A program made the translations under genes and the position numbers. Of a DNA stretch of 64,000 nt, positions 52,108-60,935 are shown one piece after another. The notes beneath the pieces are model-generated. The model was given only the letters and a program-made list of their open reading frames with translations, did no database searches and was not told the DNA's origin. The DNA is taken from assembly GCA_015709205.1 (NCBI GenBank), contig JACCQO010000005.1, forward strand, positions 114,946 to 178,945, in the 5' to 3' direction. This DNA is from Desulfovibrionaceae bacterium. GTDB taxonomy: Bacteria; Desulfobacterota; Desulfovibrionia; Desulfovibrionales; Desulfovibrionaceae. How positions within the stretch are numbered: position 1 is the first letter of the stretch; every line of letters begins with the position of its first letter.

Positions 52108-52578
52108 CTACAGGTCCAGAATCATGGCCGTTTCGTCGCATTCCGGGAACTTGGGACAGTTCAGGCAGTCGGCCCACATCTTCTGGGGCACGATGTCCTT
52201 GCTGACCTCGATGAAGCCCATGCGCTTGAAGAACTCCACCTGGTAGGTGAGCGTGAGCACGCGGTAGATACCCAGGGTCAGGGCCTCGCTCAGGCAGGCG
52301 TCCACCAGCTTGCGGCCCCAGCCGCGCCGCTGGATGTGCCCTCCGATGACCAGGGAGCGGATTTCCGCCAGGTCCTCCCAGGCGATGGACAGGGCGCAGC
52401 AGCCGTGCACCTCGCCCTCGGGCGAGACGACCACGTAGAACTCGCGCAGGTGGCGGTAGAGGTCGTGGAAGGAGCGCGGCAGGAGCAGCCCGTCGCGGGC
52501 GCAGTCCATGAGCATCTTGTGGATCGGCCGCGCGTCGGCCACCTTGGCCTTGCGGATGCGCAACTGTTCCTCGGCCAT
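52108..52578 (-). CDS. GNAT N-acetyltransferase (short ArgA-like)
   Basis: A 156-residue GNAT acetyltransferase. The acetyl-CoA loop region is HIQRRGWGRKLVDACLSEA, with WEDLAEIRSLVIG before and LTYQVEFFKRMGFIEV after. A C-terminal CLNCPKFPECDE Cys motif is characteristic of a short family related to ArgA-type N-acetylglutamate synthases, so a role in arginine synthesis is possible but not certain. The start is one base after the thioredoxin-like gene stop. Confidence 0.8.
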   Translation of the reverse strand: MAEEQLRIRKAKVADARPIHKMLMDCARDGLLLPRSFHDLYRHLREFYVVVSPEGEVHGCCALSIAWEDLAEIRSLVIGGHIQRRGWGRKLVDACLSEALTLGIYRVLTLTYQVEFFKRMGFIEVSKDIVPQKMWADCLNCPKFPECDETAMILDL

Positions 52579-52579
52579 G

Positions 52580-53104
52580 TCAGTTCGCCTCCGAGAGGGT
52601 CTGCAGGGCGTACTGCAGGCTTTCGTAGCTGAGCAGCCCCTGGCGGGCCGTGATCAGCGCGCCCTTCTTGTCGTAGATCAGGGTCATGGGTATGGAGTTG
52701 ACGTGGAAGACCTGCTGGGCGGTCTCCGAGGCCAGGGCCACGGGATAGTTCATGTCCATGCGCTTGACGAACAGGGACAGGGCCGTGGAGTCCTCGTCGA
52801 TGGACAGGCCGTGGATGGCGACCTCGTTCTCGTCGAACTCCTTGCGCAGCCGCACGAGCACGGGGACCTCCTCGTTGCACGGGCCGCACCAGGAGGCGAA
52901 GAAGTTGATCACGACCACCTTGCCGCGATCCCCGGTGATGGTCCGGAGCACGCCCATGTGGTCGAGGGTTTCGAATTGCGAGTGCTGGGAGGCCTGTGCG
53001 ACGCGGGCCTGGGCCCGAGTCGGGGCGGTGGTCCAGGCCGCCGCGGCCGCGGCGACGAGCAGGGCCGCGCCGAACAGCGCGGTCCGCAAGGGCTTGATGA
53101 TCAT
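52580..53104 (-). CDS. TlpA/ResA-like thiol-disulphide oxidoreductase
   Basis: A 174-residue exported thioredoxin-fold protein. It has an N-terminal signal or anchor sequence (TALFGAALLVAAAAAAW), then VVVINFFASWCGPCNEEVPVL with the CGPC active site and a cis-Pro loop NSIPMTLIYDKKG. Such proteins reduce or shuttle periplasmic disulphides, for instance in cytochrome c maturation. The ATG overlaps the metH TGA (ATGA at 53101-53104). No cytochrome maturation genes are near. Confidence 0.88.
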   Translation of the reverse strand: MIIKPLRTALFGAALLVAAAAAAWTTAPTRAQARVAQASQHSQFETLDHMGVLRTITGDRGKVVVINFFASWCGPCNEEVPVLVRLRKEFDENEVAIHGLSIDEDSTALSLFVKRMDMNYPVALASETAQQVFHVNSIPMTLIYDKKGALITARQGLLSYESLQYALQTLSEAN

Positions 53105-55551
53105 TGCAAACGTCCCTTGGTCTGGGCCGGGGCGGCTTCCGCCAGCCGCTTGGCCAGTTTTACGGCTTCCACCGCATCCGTGGACCATCCGTCCGCGCCG
53201 ATGGATTCGGCGAACTGCCCGGTGATCACGGCGCCGCCGATGATCACCCGGGTGTCCAGGTTGCGTTCGCGCAGCAGCTCGATGGTGTCGCGCATGCGCA
53301 CCATGGTCGTGGTCATCAGCGCGGAAAGGCCCACGAGCACGGCCTTGTGGGTCTCGGCCGCGTCCACGATGCGCGCGGCGCTGACGTCCTTGCCCAGATC
53401 CACGACCTCGAAGCCGTGGTTCTTGAGCATCAGGCAGACGATGTTCTTGCCGATGTCGTGGATGTCGCCCTCCACCGTGGCCATGATGATGACCGGCTTT
53501 TCGCCCGCGCCGCCGTGCTCCTCGAGCAGGGGCTTGAGGCGGTCGAAGGCGGCCTGCATGGTCTCGGCCGAGCGGATCAGCTGCGGCAGGAAATAGATGC
53601 GCTGCTCATATTTTTCGCCCACTTCGGTGATGCCGGGGATGAGCTTTTCGTCCACCAGGGCGAAGGGGTCGGCCCCGTCGGCCAGCTCGGCCTCGACCAG
53701 GGAGACGATGTTCTCGCGGTCGCCCTGGACCACGGCCTCGCGCAGCCCGGCGGCCTTGGCCTTCTTCGCGCCGATGTTCGTGGCCGTGGAGCCGGTCGGG
53801 GTTCCGGCCGCGCCGGTTCCCGGGGTCCACTCCGAAAAGCCGGAAATGAAGGACGCGGCCTGGGCGTCGCGGCCGAGGAGCACCTCGGAGGCGGCCAGGG
53901 CCTCGCGGATGCGCGCCGAGCCCGGGTTGGCGATGCACGCGGCCATGCCCGAGGCCATGCACATGGACAGGAACGTGGCGTTGAGCAGTTCGCGCGCGGG
54001 CAGGCCGAAGGAGATGTTCGACAGCCCCATGACCGTGGGCAGCCCCAGGTTGTCCGCGCAGTGGCGGATGGTCTCCAGGCAGGCCCGGGCGGCATCGGCG
54101 CGCGAGGAGACCGTGAGCGCGAGCACGTCCACGAGCACCAGGCGGCGCGGGATGCCCAGGGATTCGGCCTGGGCCAGCAGGGTCTCGATGACCCGGATGC
54201 GCTCTGCGGCCGTGGCCGGGAGCTTGCGGCCCTCCAGGGGCAGGAGGATGAACGGCGCGCCGTATTTCCTGCACAGCGGGCCGAGCCGTTCCATGCGTCC
54301 GGGTTCGCCGCTGATGGAGTTGACCAGGGCCGAGCCCGGGTACACGGCCAGGGCGGCCTCGGTGGCGTCGGCGTTGGAGGTGTCCAGGCACAGGGGCGCG
54401 GGGAAGCGGCCGGAAAGGGCCAGGGCCAGTTCGGGCAGCAGGGCGGGTTCGTCGACCATCGAGGCGCCCACGTTGACGTCCAGGATCGGCGCGCCCAGGG
54501 CGATCTGTTCCTTGGCGAAGGCCATGGCCTGGGTGAACTGCCCGGCCTGGAGCTCGGCCGTGAGCTGCTTTTTGCCCGTGGGGTTGATGCGCTCGCCGAT
54601 GATCGCGCAGGGCAGCCCAACGGCCACGGGGGCGCTGGCCGCGCGCGAGGTCGCGGTCAGGCAGCCGGGCACGTCGGCGGAGAGCGGCGCGGGCAGGGCG
54701 TCGCCCACGGCCGCCACGAGCCGGGCGATGTGCGTGGGCGTGGTGCCGCAGCAGCCGCCCAGGCAGCGCACCCCGGCGTCCAGGAAGCCGCGGGCGTGGG
54801 AGGCGAATTCCTCCGGACCCATGGGAAAGACGGTGCGTTCGCCCTCGAGCACCGGGAGCCCCGCATTGGGCTCGGCCAGGAGCGGTGTCTCCAGGCGGCC
54901 GAGCATGGAGCGGACCACGTCGAGCATGCCCTCGGGGCCGGTGCTGCAGTTGGTGCCGATGAGCTCCACGCCCATGTTCTGCATGGTGTCCACGAAGACC
55001 GCGGGCGTGGTGCCGGTGAGGCTCACGCCGTTTTCGAAGGTCATGGACGCGCCCACGGGCAGGTCGCAGACCTCGCGCGCGGCCACGACCACGGCGCGGA
55101 TCTCGGCCAGGTCGAAGTGCGTCTCGGCCAGGATCAGGTCCACGCCGCCTTCCGCGAGGCCCTGGATTTGTTGCTTGAAGGCCTCCACCAGGTCGCGGAA
55201 GGTGGCCTCGCCCAGGGGGCGGCAGAAGACCCCGGTGGGGCCCACGCTGCCGGCCACGAACACCGCGTCGCCCGCGGCGGCGCGCGCGGCGGCGGCCAGC
55301 TCGCGGTTGACCGGGCGGGCGTCCTCGCCGTGCAGCTTGTAGGGCGAGCCTCCGAAGGTGTTGGTGGTCACCACGTGCGCGCCCGCGGCCACGTATTCCG
55401 CATGGCAGGCGCGCACGACCTCGGGGTGGGCCATGCCGAACAGTTCCGGCGATTGGCCGGCGGGCATGCCCTTGGCCTGGAGCAGGGTGCCCATGCCGCC
55501 GTCGAAAAGGATTGGACGCGCGGCCGCAAGGGCGGTTCTGAAATTGGGCAA
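53101..55551 (-). CDS. metH: Cobalamin-dependent methionine synthase MetH (lacking the activation domain)
   Basis: An 816-residue enzyme. The homocysteine domain has zinc Cys residues in GTNCSTGP and LGGCCGTTP. The pterin domain has ERINPTGKK and the cobalamin cap and Rossmann domains contain EGDIHDIGKNIVCLML, the DxHxxG B12 motif. It ends after the B12 domain, so the C-terminal AdoMet reactivation domain of enterobacterial MetH (~1200 residues) is absent, as in other short MetH proteins; a separate activase must exist. The start is a TTG at 55551 with AGGAG 8 bases upstream. First gene of the metH-tlpA-GNAT-hpt run. Confidence 0.93.
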   Translation of the reverse strand: MPNFRTALAAARPILFDGGMGTLLQAKGMPAGQSPELFGMAHPEVVRACHAEYVAAGAHVVTTNTFGGSPYKLHGEDARPVNRELAAAARAAAGDAVFVAGSVGPTGVFCRPLGEATFRDLVEAFKQQIQGLAEGGVDLILAETHFDLAEIRAVVVAAREVCDLPVGASMTFENGVSLTGTTPAVFVDTMQNMGVELIGTNCSTGPEGMLDVVRSMLGRLETPLLAEPNAGLPVLEGERTVFPMGPEEFASHARGFLDAGVRCLGGCCGTTPTHIARLVAAVGDALPAPLSADVPGCLTATSRAASAPVAVGLPCAIIGERINPTGKKQLTAELQAGQFTQAMAFAKEQIALGAPILDVNVGASMVDEPALLPELALALSGRFPAPLCLDTSNADATEAALAVYPGSALVNSISGEPGRMERLGPLCRKYGAPFILLPLEGRKLPATAAERIRVIETLLAQAESLGIPRRLVLVDVLALTVSSRADAARACLETIRHCADNLGLPTVMGLSNISFGLPARELLNATFLSMCMASGMAACIANPGSARIREALAASEVLLGRDAQAASFISGFSEWTPGTGAAGTPTGSTATNIGAKKAKAAGLREAVVQGDRENIVSLVEAELADGADPFALVDEKLIPGITEVGEKYEQRIYFLPQLIRSAETMQAAFDRLKPLLEEHGGAGEKPVIIMATVEGDIHDIGKNIVCLMLKNHGFEVVDLGKDVSAARIVDAAETHKAVLVGLSALMTTTMVRMRDTIELLRERNLDTRVIIGGAVITGQFAESIGADGWSTDAVEAVKLAKRLAEAAPAQTKGRLQ

Positions 55552-55886
55552 GACGGTCTCTCCTGGTCTTCCCGCCGGGGCCCGAAAGTGGCCCGGCGTC
55601 TGGCTTCGGGCCCGTTCGGGCCGTCTGGGCGGGGTGGGAAAGCTGTACTGAAAAACGTTGAACTTGCCAAACAAAAACTATAGGCTTCGTCCTTCGGGTC
55701 CGGGCCGGGAAGTGTCGGCGTTGCCCGATGGTTGCCGGTTTATTGGGAATCTTTCGGGATTGTCCCGGCGGCGGGCGGAGCGCTCCGGGCCGCGCGGGCC
55801 TTTTTTGCCGCCCCGCCCTGATGCCGGGACCGGCCCCTTCCTTCGGATAGCAACACGGCGCACGCCGCGCCGCCCCACGTATATCG
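55552..55886. other. Divergent regulatory region metH/rpoH
   Basis: This 335-base gap holds the divergent promoters. The metH leader contains two mutually exclusive hairpins sharing 55608-55613: 55578-55586 pairs with 55605-55613, and 55609-55614 pairs with 55617-55622. A T-run (55801-55806) follows a GC-rich stretch within the rpoH-like leader. No complete cobalamin, SAM or SAH riboswitch was recognised. Confidence 0.5.
55642..55670 (-). promoter_or_regulatory. Possible promoter of metH
   Basis: On the minus strand TTGGCA (55665-55670), 17 bases, TACAGC (55642-55647). It would give a leader of about 85 bases before the TTG start, too short for a full cobalamin aptamer. Confidence 0.45.
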
Positions 55887-57161
55887 ATGGCCAAACGCAA
55901 GAGCACAAGCGCCGCCGAGCGCGACGCGTCCCGATCCACTTCCGGCAGGGGTTCCGGCAAGGGGTCCCGGAAGGCCCCCAAGGGGCGGTCCGGGGCCGCC
56001 GCCGAGGTCGTCGAGCCGGAACTCGTCCTCGACGAGGAAGCCGACGCCGAACCGGACTCCGATTCCGGCTCCGACGCGGACGAGGATCTCGACGCGCACC
56101 TGGAGCCCGACGAGCACGACCTGACCGGCGACGACGACCTGCACGCCGACTGGGACCTCGACGCCGACGCCGGGGACCACGACGGTGCGCACGGCGCCCC
56201 GAACGGTGACACGGACGGCGAATCCTCCGGCCATTCCCCGGCCCCGGCCCATTTCCGTTCCTCCCTGCCGCGTCCCTACCGCTCCGGCCGCGGGGCCGTG
56301 GGTTACCAGGACCCGCTCCAGCTCTACCTGCGCGAGATCAGCGCCTTTCCGCTGCTCAAGCCCGACGAGGAACTGGAGTTCGCCCGCCGCGTGCGCGAGT
56401 CCGGCGACTCCGAGGCCGCCTTCCGCCTGGTTTCCTCGCATCTGCGCCTGGTGGTCAAGATCGCCATGGACTTCCAGCGCCGCTGGATGCAGAACGTGCT
56501 CGACCTGATCCAGGAGGGCAACGTGGGCCTGATGCGCGCGGTGCAGAAGTTCGATCCCGAAAAGGGCATCAAGTTTTCCTACTACGCCGCCTTCTGGATC
56601 AAGGCCTACATCCTCAAGTTCATCATGGACAACTGGCGGCTGGTCAAGATCGGCACCACCCAGGCCCAGCGCAAGCTGTTCTACAACCTGAACAAGGAAC
56701 GCCAGCGCCTGAAGACCATGGGCTACGACGCGGACGCCGCGACCATCTCCCGCAACCTGGGCGTGTCCGAGGAGCAGGTCCGCGAGATGGAACAGCGCCT
56801 GGACGGCTCGGACATGTCCCTGAACATCAACGTGGGCGAGGACTCCACGGCCACGCGCATGGACTTTCTGCCCGCGCTGGGGCCGGGCATCGAGGAGACC
56901 CTGGCCGACCACGAGATGGCCCGCACCGTGCGCGAGCACCTGGAGTCCATCGTGCCGACCCTTTCGGACAAGGAGGTCGACATCCTGGAGGGCCGCCTTC
57001 TTTCGGACCAGCCCGTGACCCTGCGCGAGATCGGCGAGAAGTACGGCATCACCCGCGAGCGGGTGCGCCAGTTGGAGACCCGGCTGCTCAAGAAGCTGCG
57101 CGACCACCTCAGCCGGGAGATCGGCGATTTCTCCCGCGACTGGATCGAGCGCGAAGACTAG
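55887..57161 (+). CDS. rpoH: RNA polymerase sigma factor, sigma-32 (RpoH) type, with acidic N-terminal extension
   Basis: A 424-residue sigma-70 family factor. Region 2 includes FPLLKPDEELEFARRVRESG, DLIQEGNVGLMRAVQKFDPE and GIKFSYYAAFWIKAYI. The sigma-32-like box TTQAQRKLFYNLNKER (~residue 255) and a short region 3 follow, and region 4 ends with LREIGEKYGITRERVRQLE. These fit RpoH rather than RpoD. The first ~140 residues are a Ser/Gly/Lys then strongly Asp/Glu-rich extension absent from enterobacterial RpoH (~285 residues). No strong ribosome site was found. It would direct heat-shock or stress genes. Confidence 0.88.
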   Translation: MAKRKSTSAAERDASRSTSGRGSGKGSRKAPKGRSGAAAEVVEPELVLDEEADAEPDSDSGSDADEDLDAHLEPDEHDLTGDDDLHADWDLDADAGDHDGAHGAPNGDTDGESSGHSPAPAHFRSSLPRPYRSGRGAVGYQDPLQLYLREISAFPLLKPDEELEFARRVRESGDSEAAFRLVSSHLRLVVKIAMDFQRRWMQNVLDLIQEGNVGLMRAVQKFDPEKGIKFSYYAAFWIKAYILKFIMDNWRLVKIGTTQAQRKLFYNLNKERQRLKTMGYDADAATISRNLGVSEEQVREMEQRLDGSDMSLNINVGEDSTATRMDFLPALGPGIEETLADHEMARTVREHLESIVPTLSDKEVDILEGRLLSDQPVTLREIGEKYGITRERVRQLETRLLKKLRDHLSREIGDFSRDWIERED

Positions 57162-57225
57162 CACGGCGCGTCGGCGGACGGCCGTTCCCGTCGGCCCGAA
57201 CCGACGCGGGCACCGCGTCCCGCAG

Positions 57226-57254
57226 TTGCCAATCCCCGGGGAACGGGGCATACT
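57226..57254 (+). promoter_or_regulatory. Sigma-70-type promoter of the TPR lipoprotein gene
   Basis: TTGCCA (57226-57231), 17 bases, CATACT (57249-57254). It lies about 30 bases before the ATG at 57282. It resembles the ferritin promoter in this window. Confidence 0.55.
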
Positions 57255-57281
57255 TTAAAGATACGCAAGGTACCATTGCCT

Positions 57282-59126
57282 ATGAGTGTTCGCCATCCCG
57301 CGCGAGCGGCGCGCCTGCTCCTCCGCCTGCGGACCGGCCTGCGCCGCCGTGCCGGGTTTTGTCTGCGCCGTCTTTCCGGCCTCCTGTCCGCGCGGCGTCC
57401 GGCCGCCCGCTCCCTGTCTTCGCGTCCCGTGCCCACGCGCCGCGTGCTGGCCGCGCTCTGTGCCGTCGCCCTGGCGGCGGGCTGCGCCATGCCCCGCACC
57501 CCGGTGGAGCAGGCCGGGCCCCCGCGCGACTGGGTGCTCACGCCCGGGGCCGAGGAGGTCTACAGCTACCTCGTCTTTGCCGACGCCAGCCGCCGCGGCG
57601 ACAACCGCACCGCCGGCCAGGCCCTGGAGCGGCTGCTGCAGCTCGCGCCCAGCCCCGAGGTGGTCGTGGAACTGGCCAACTACCACTGGCGCGCCGGCCA
57701 GCTCTACAAGGCCCGCGACGTGCTCAAGAAGGGCCGCGTCGATTATCCGCACCACCTGGGCATCGCCCTGCTCCTGGCCCAGATGTACCTTTCGGAAAAG
57801 CGCAGCGACGACGCCGTGCTGACCCTGCAGACCTACATCCGCCAGAATCCCGAGAATTTCGACGCCGTGCACGAGTTGGCGGCCATGCTCGTGCAGAACA
57901 AGCGTTTCGCCGAGGCCCTGGACGTGCTCAAGACCCTGCCCGAGGAGCGGCGCAACCCCGACGTGCGCTACTATTTCGCCAAGGCCTATTCCGGCCTGGG
58001 GCTGGACAAGCGCGCCGTGGAGGAGCTCAAGAAGGCCGTGGCCGACGATCCGGAGTTCCTGGAGGCCTGGGCCGAACTGGCCTTTGTCTACGAGAAGACC
58101 AAGGACTACGTGGCCGCCGAGGAGGTCTACTCGCGGCTCATCGAGATGGGTGGGGCCGAGAGCCTGGGCGAGACCGGCTTCGAGCTCTGGAACCGGCTCG
58201 TGGACATCAACCTCAAGCTCAACAATCCCGACCGCGCCATGCAGATCGTGCGCCAGGGCCCCGAGGACCTGAGCTTCCGGCTCAAGGCCGGGGTCAGCTT
58301 TATCGACCACGGCTTCTTCAAGGAGGCGGGTGAGATCCTCAAGCCCCTGGCCGAGGAGAAGCCGGTCAAGCCCGAGGTCTGGTTCTATCTGGCCCTGCTG
58401 GCCTACGAGAGCGACCGCGACCTGGACGCGGCCGCCGGATATCTGGCCCAGGTGCCGACCTCCAGCCCGCACTACGAGCGCGCGACCATCTTCCTCGGCA
58501 ACATCCGCGAGGAGCAGGGCCGCGCCGACGAGGCCCTGGCCATCGCCACGGCGGGCGCCAAGCGGTTTCCCGAGCAGCGCGAATTCCGGCTCCTGGAGGC
58601 CCGGGTCTACGAGGGCCGCGGCGAGGTGGACAAGGCCCTGGCGGTGCTCGACGAGGCCGCGGCCAAGTGGCCCGACGACGTGGAGGTGCTCTACCACAAG
58701 GGCATCGTCCAGGAGGAGGCCGGGCAAAAGGCCGAGGGCCTGGCGACCATGGAGCACATCATCGAACTGGAGCCGGACCACGCCGACGCCCTGAACTACG
58801 TCGGCTACTCCCTGGCCGACTCCGGCAGGGACCTGGACCGCGCCCTGGTGCTCGTGCAGCGCGCCCTGGAGCTCAAGCCCGACAGCGGCTACATCGTCGA
58901 TTCCTTGGCCTGGGTGCACTTCAAGCGCGGGGAAAAGGCCAAGGCCTGGGAGGCCATCGGCCGGGCCGTGGATCTGGTGGACGACAACGGCACCATCTGG
59001 GAGCACTACGGCGACATCGCCCGGGCCATGGGCAAGACGATTCCCGCGCGCAAGGGCTACCGCAAGGCCCTGGAGCGGGGCACGGACCACGACGAGGCCA
59101 TCCGGGCCAAGCTCAAATCCCTCTAG
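57282..59126 (+). CDS. TPR-repeat lipoprotein
   Basis: A 614-residue protein. A long basic N-region and hydrophobic stretch end in the lipobox LAAGC, predicting an acylated protein. The mature part is a solenoid of ~15 TPR-like repeats (for example AGQLYKARDVLKKGRVDYP, EFLEAWAELAFVYEKTKDY, ADALNYVGYSLADSGRDLD). TPR lipoproteins act as scaffolds in outer-membrane assembly, secretion or pilus biogenesis. The next gene encodes another lipoprotein, which suggests a shared envelope function. The ATG at 57282 or a TTG at 57276 could be the start (AAGG at 57267-57270). Confidence 0.87.
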   Translation: MSVRHPARAARLLLRLRTGLRRRAGFCLRRLSGLLSARRPAARSLSSRPVPTRRVLAALCAVALAAGCAMPRTPVEQAGPPRDWVLTPGAEEVYSYLVFADASRRGDNRTAGQALERLLQLAPSPEVVVELANYHWRAGQLYKARDVLKKGRVDYPHHLGIALLLAQMYLSEKRSDDAVLTLQTYIRQNPENFDAVHELAAMLVQNKRFAEALDVLKTLPEERRNPDVRYYFAKAYSGLGLDKRAVEELKKAVADDPEFLEAWAELAFVYEKTKDYVAAEEVYSRLIEMGGAESLGETGFELWNRLVDINLKLNNPDRAMQIVRQGPEDLSFRLKAGVSFIDHGFFKEAGEILKPLAEEKPVKPEVWFYLALLAYESDRDLDAAAGYLAQVPTSSPHYERATIFLGNIREEQGRADEALAIATAGAKRFPEQREFRLLEARVYEGRGEVDKALAVLDEAAAKWPDDVEVLYHKGIVQEEAGQKAEGLATMEHIIELEPDHADALNYVGYSLADSGRDLDRALVLVQRALELKPDSGYIVDSLAWVHFKRGEKAKAWEAIGRAVDLVDDNGTIWEHYGDIARAMGKTIPARKGYRKALERGTDHDEAIRAKLKSL

Positions 59127-59193
59127 CACCGCCGTGCGCGGGGTCCGGCCGCCGGAAGGCGGAGCAGGGGCCCCGTCCGCGCCCGACCACCCC

Positions 59194-60084
59194 ATGCAGC
59201 GCACCTCCGAATTCCCTTGCCGCGCGACGCCCAGGCGGACGGGCCGCGCGCAATGGGCGCATGCGGTGCGCGGCGCGCGCTGGGCGAGGTGCGCGGCCGT
59301 GGCGCTGTTCGTCGCGGCGCTGCTGCTCGGCGCGGGCTGCGCGCGCAAGGGCGCGGTCGCGCCGGGCGGGCCGTCCCCGGACGCGGCCGCCGTGGCCGAG
59401 GCGCGCGTCCTCTACGACCGTTTTCACGCCGCCGCCTCGCCCGGCGCGGGGTTCAGCGCCGCGGCGTCCATGAACCTGGAGACGCCCTCGGCCCGGCGGC
59501 GCGTGCTGCTGCGCCTCTGGGGCGACGCGGCCGGGCCCGTGCGCCTGGACCTGCTGGCGGGCGTGGGCGTGACGGCCGGGCTCTGGCGCGAGGGGCCCGA
59601 AGGGTTCACGGCCTTCATGCCTCAGGCGGCCACGGCCTACCGCTATCCTTCGGGGCGCGAGGGACTGGCCGCCTTCGGGCTGCCGTCGCCCTTTTCCCTG
59701 CGGGAGCTCGCCCTGGCCTTGTGCGGCGATTTTGCACAGCTTTTCCCCAGCGAATACGGGCGCGTGAGGGTTGTCCCGGGCACCGGCTTCGAGTATAGTT
59801 TTCCGCGGAAAGAGGGCGAGTGGCGTCTGGTCCTGGACGCGGCCGGTCGGCCCGTGTCCTGCGCGGGCGGCGCGGGCGAGTCCGCCTGGCGGCTGGAGGT
59901 CCCCGCCTGGGCCGACGGCAACGCCGTTGCGGGGCCGGAGCGGCTGATTCTGGAATGGCAGGGCGGCAAGGCGTCGCTCTACGTCCGGGAGGCGGGCTTC
60001 CGGCCCGACCCCTGGCCGGAGCGGTCCCTGGCCCTGGACCTGCCCCCGGGCACCCGGCTCGTCACCGTTGAGCGCCACCCGTAG
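59194..60084 (+). CDS. Putative outer-membrane lipoprotein (LolB/DUF4292-like)
   Basis: A 296-residue protein. A basic N-region, the hydrophobic segment AAVALFVAALLLGAGC and a Cys give a lipobox. The mature part is beta-rich with a concave-barrel pattern (LLRLWGDAAGPVRLDLLAG, GFEYSFPRKEGEWRLVLDAAGR, RLILEWQGGKASLYVREAGF) resembling LolB/LppX-like or DUF4292 lipoproteins, which handle lipid or lipoprotein cargo. A GTG at 59134 is an alternative start; neither has a clear ribosome site. It directly follows the TPR lipoprotein gene. Confidence 0.72.
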   Translation: MQRTSEFPCRATPRRTGRAQWAHAVRGARWARCAAVALFVAALLLGAGCARKGAVAPGGPSPDAAAVAEARVLYDRFHAAASPGAGFSAAASMNLETPSARRRVLLRLWGDAAGPVRLDLLAGVGVTAGLWREGPEGFTAFMPQAATAYRYPSGREGLAAFGLPSPFSLRELALALCGDFAQLFPSEYGRVRVVPGTGFEYSFPRKEGEWRLVLDAAGRPVSCAGGAGESAWRLEVPAWADGNAVAGPERLILEWQGGKASLYVREAGFRPDPWPERSLALDLPPGTRLVTVERHP

Positions 60085-60200
60085 GCGTTCCGGAACGGCG
60101 GCGTTTTCCGGGCGGCGGGCCCGGGCGGATATCGCGGGGCGGAACCGGGCCGCGAACACGACACGGACGGCGCGCACGGCGCGCCAGGGAAGCAGAGGCC

Positions 60201-60632
60201 ATGAGCGAAGCGCACACCACCAACGCAGCGTCCGGAACGTCCGGTGCGTCCGGAGCGACGGGAGCTTCCGGGACGCCCGGCGAGCGCCGCAAGCGTCTGG
60301 ACGAGCCGCGCGGCGTCCTGGACAACCTCGTCTTCGGGGTCCGGGTCGTGCTCGGGGAGATCAAGTGGCTGCTGCTGGGCGGGCTGCGTTCCTTCGAGCT
60401 GCGCCAGCTGGAGCGGCGGCTGGACGAGGAGCGCGCGGCCCTCGGGGCCTGGGTCGGCGAGCGCATGCTCGGGCCCAAGCCGCGCAAGACCATGCCCCAG
60501 CCCGACGACGAGGCTTGGTTGCGCATTCGCCAGATCGGGTTTCTGCAGGACGAGATCGCGCTCCTGCGCGCCGAGCGTGGCCGCCTGCGCGCCGACCTGC
60601 TGGAGCGCCGCCGCGAGGACCTCGGGTCCTAG
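60201..60632 (+). CDS. Small coiled-coil protein with Gly/Ser/Ala/Thr repeat leader
   Basis: A 143-residue protein with no recognised family. Residues ~8-27 repeat short GTSGASGATGASG units. The middle has an amphipathic or partly hydrophobic segment (VVLGEIKWLLLGGLRSF) and the C-terminal half is a predicted coiled coil (LRQLERRLDEERAALG, LRAERGRLRADLLERRRED). GGAAGCAGAGG precedes the ATG. It follows the LolB-like gene by 116 bases. The function is unknown. Confidence 0.65.
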   Translation: MSEAHTTNAASGTSGASGATGASGTPGERRKRLDEPRGVLDNLVFGVRVVLGEIKWLLLGGLRSFELRQLERRLDEERAALGAWVGERMLGPKPRKTMPQPDDEAWLRIRQIGFLQDEIALLRAERGRLRADLLERRREDLGS

Positions 60633-60935
60633 CGCGCGGCGCGCTCCGCTCCTTTGTCCCGGACGACGGGCCGGGATGATGAGCCGGGACGACGGGCCGG
60701 GGCAGGGCGGGACAACGGGAATTTCGGCCGTGTCGGAGCGGAGCGGCCACGGGCGCGGAGCGCCGACGGGATTTCGTTGCCGGTGGACTTCGCTACCGGT
60801 GGATTTCGCCATTGGGGCGCGGCGCAGAGGCATCGCCCCGGTCTATCGAACGATGCAACCGGCGGTTCGCGTGGCGGACCGCCGAAAGGGTCGGCGCGGC
60901 GGGCGTTGCGCCGGGCGCCACGAAGGAAGGCACGC
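60633..60935. repeat. Gap with short direct and tandem repeats
   Basis: A 15-base sequence (GGACGACGGGCCGGG) occurs at 60661-60675 and again at 60687-60701. A 16-base tandem unit (TTCGTTGCCGGTGGAC type) is repeated about 2.7 times across 60773-60819 with a few substitutions. No gene or hairpin terminator was identified. The rpiB ribosome site is at the end of the gap. Confidence 0.55.

Noticed and set aside
53104-55683. A long plus-strand open frame opposite metH
   Set aside because: Composition is Gly/His/Gln/Arg-rich without motifs. The opposite strand encodes a complete MetH.
55552-55700. Cobalamin riboswitch upstream of metH
   Set aside because: A B12-box-like stretch (AGCCAGACGCCGGGCC on the minus strand) matches only partly. 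The other conserved aptamer elements and the ~200-base length are missing.
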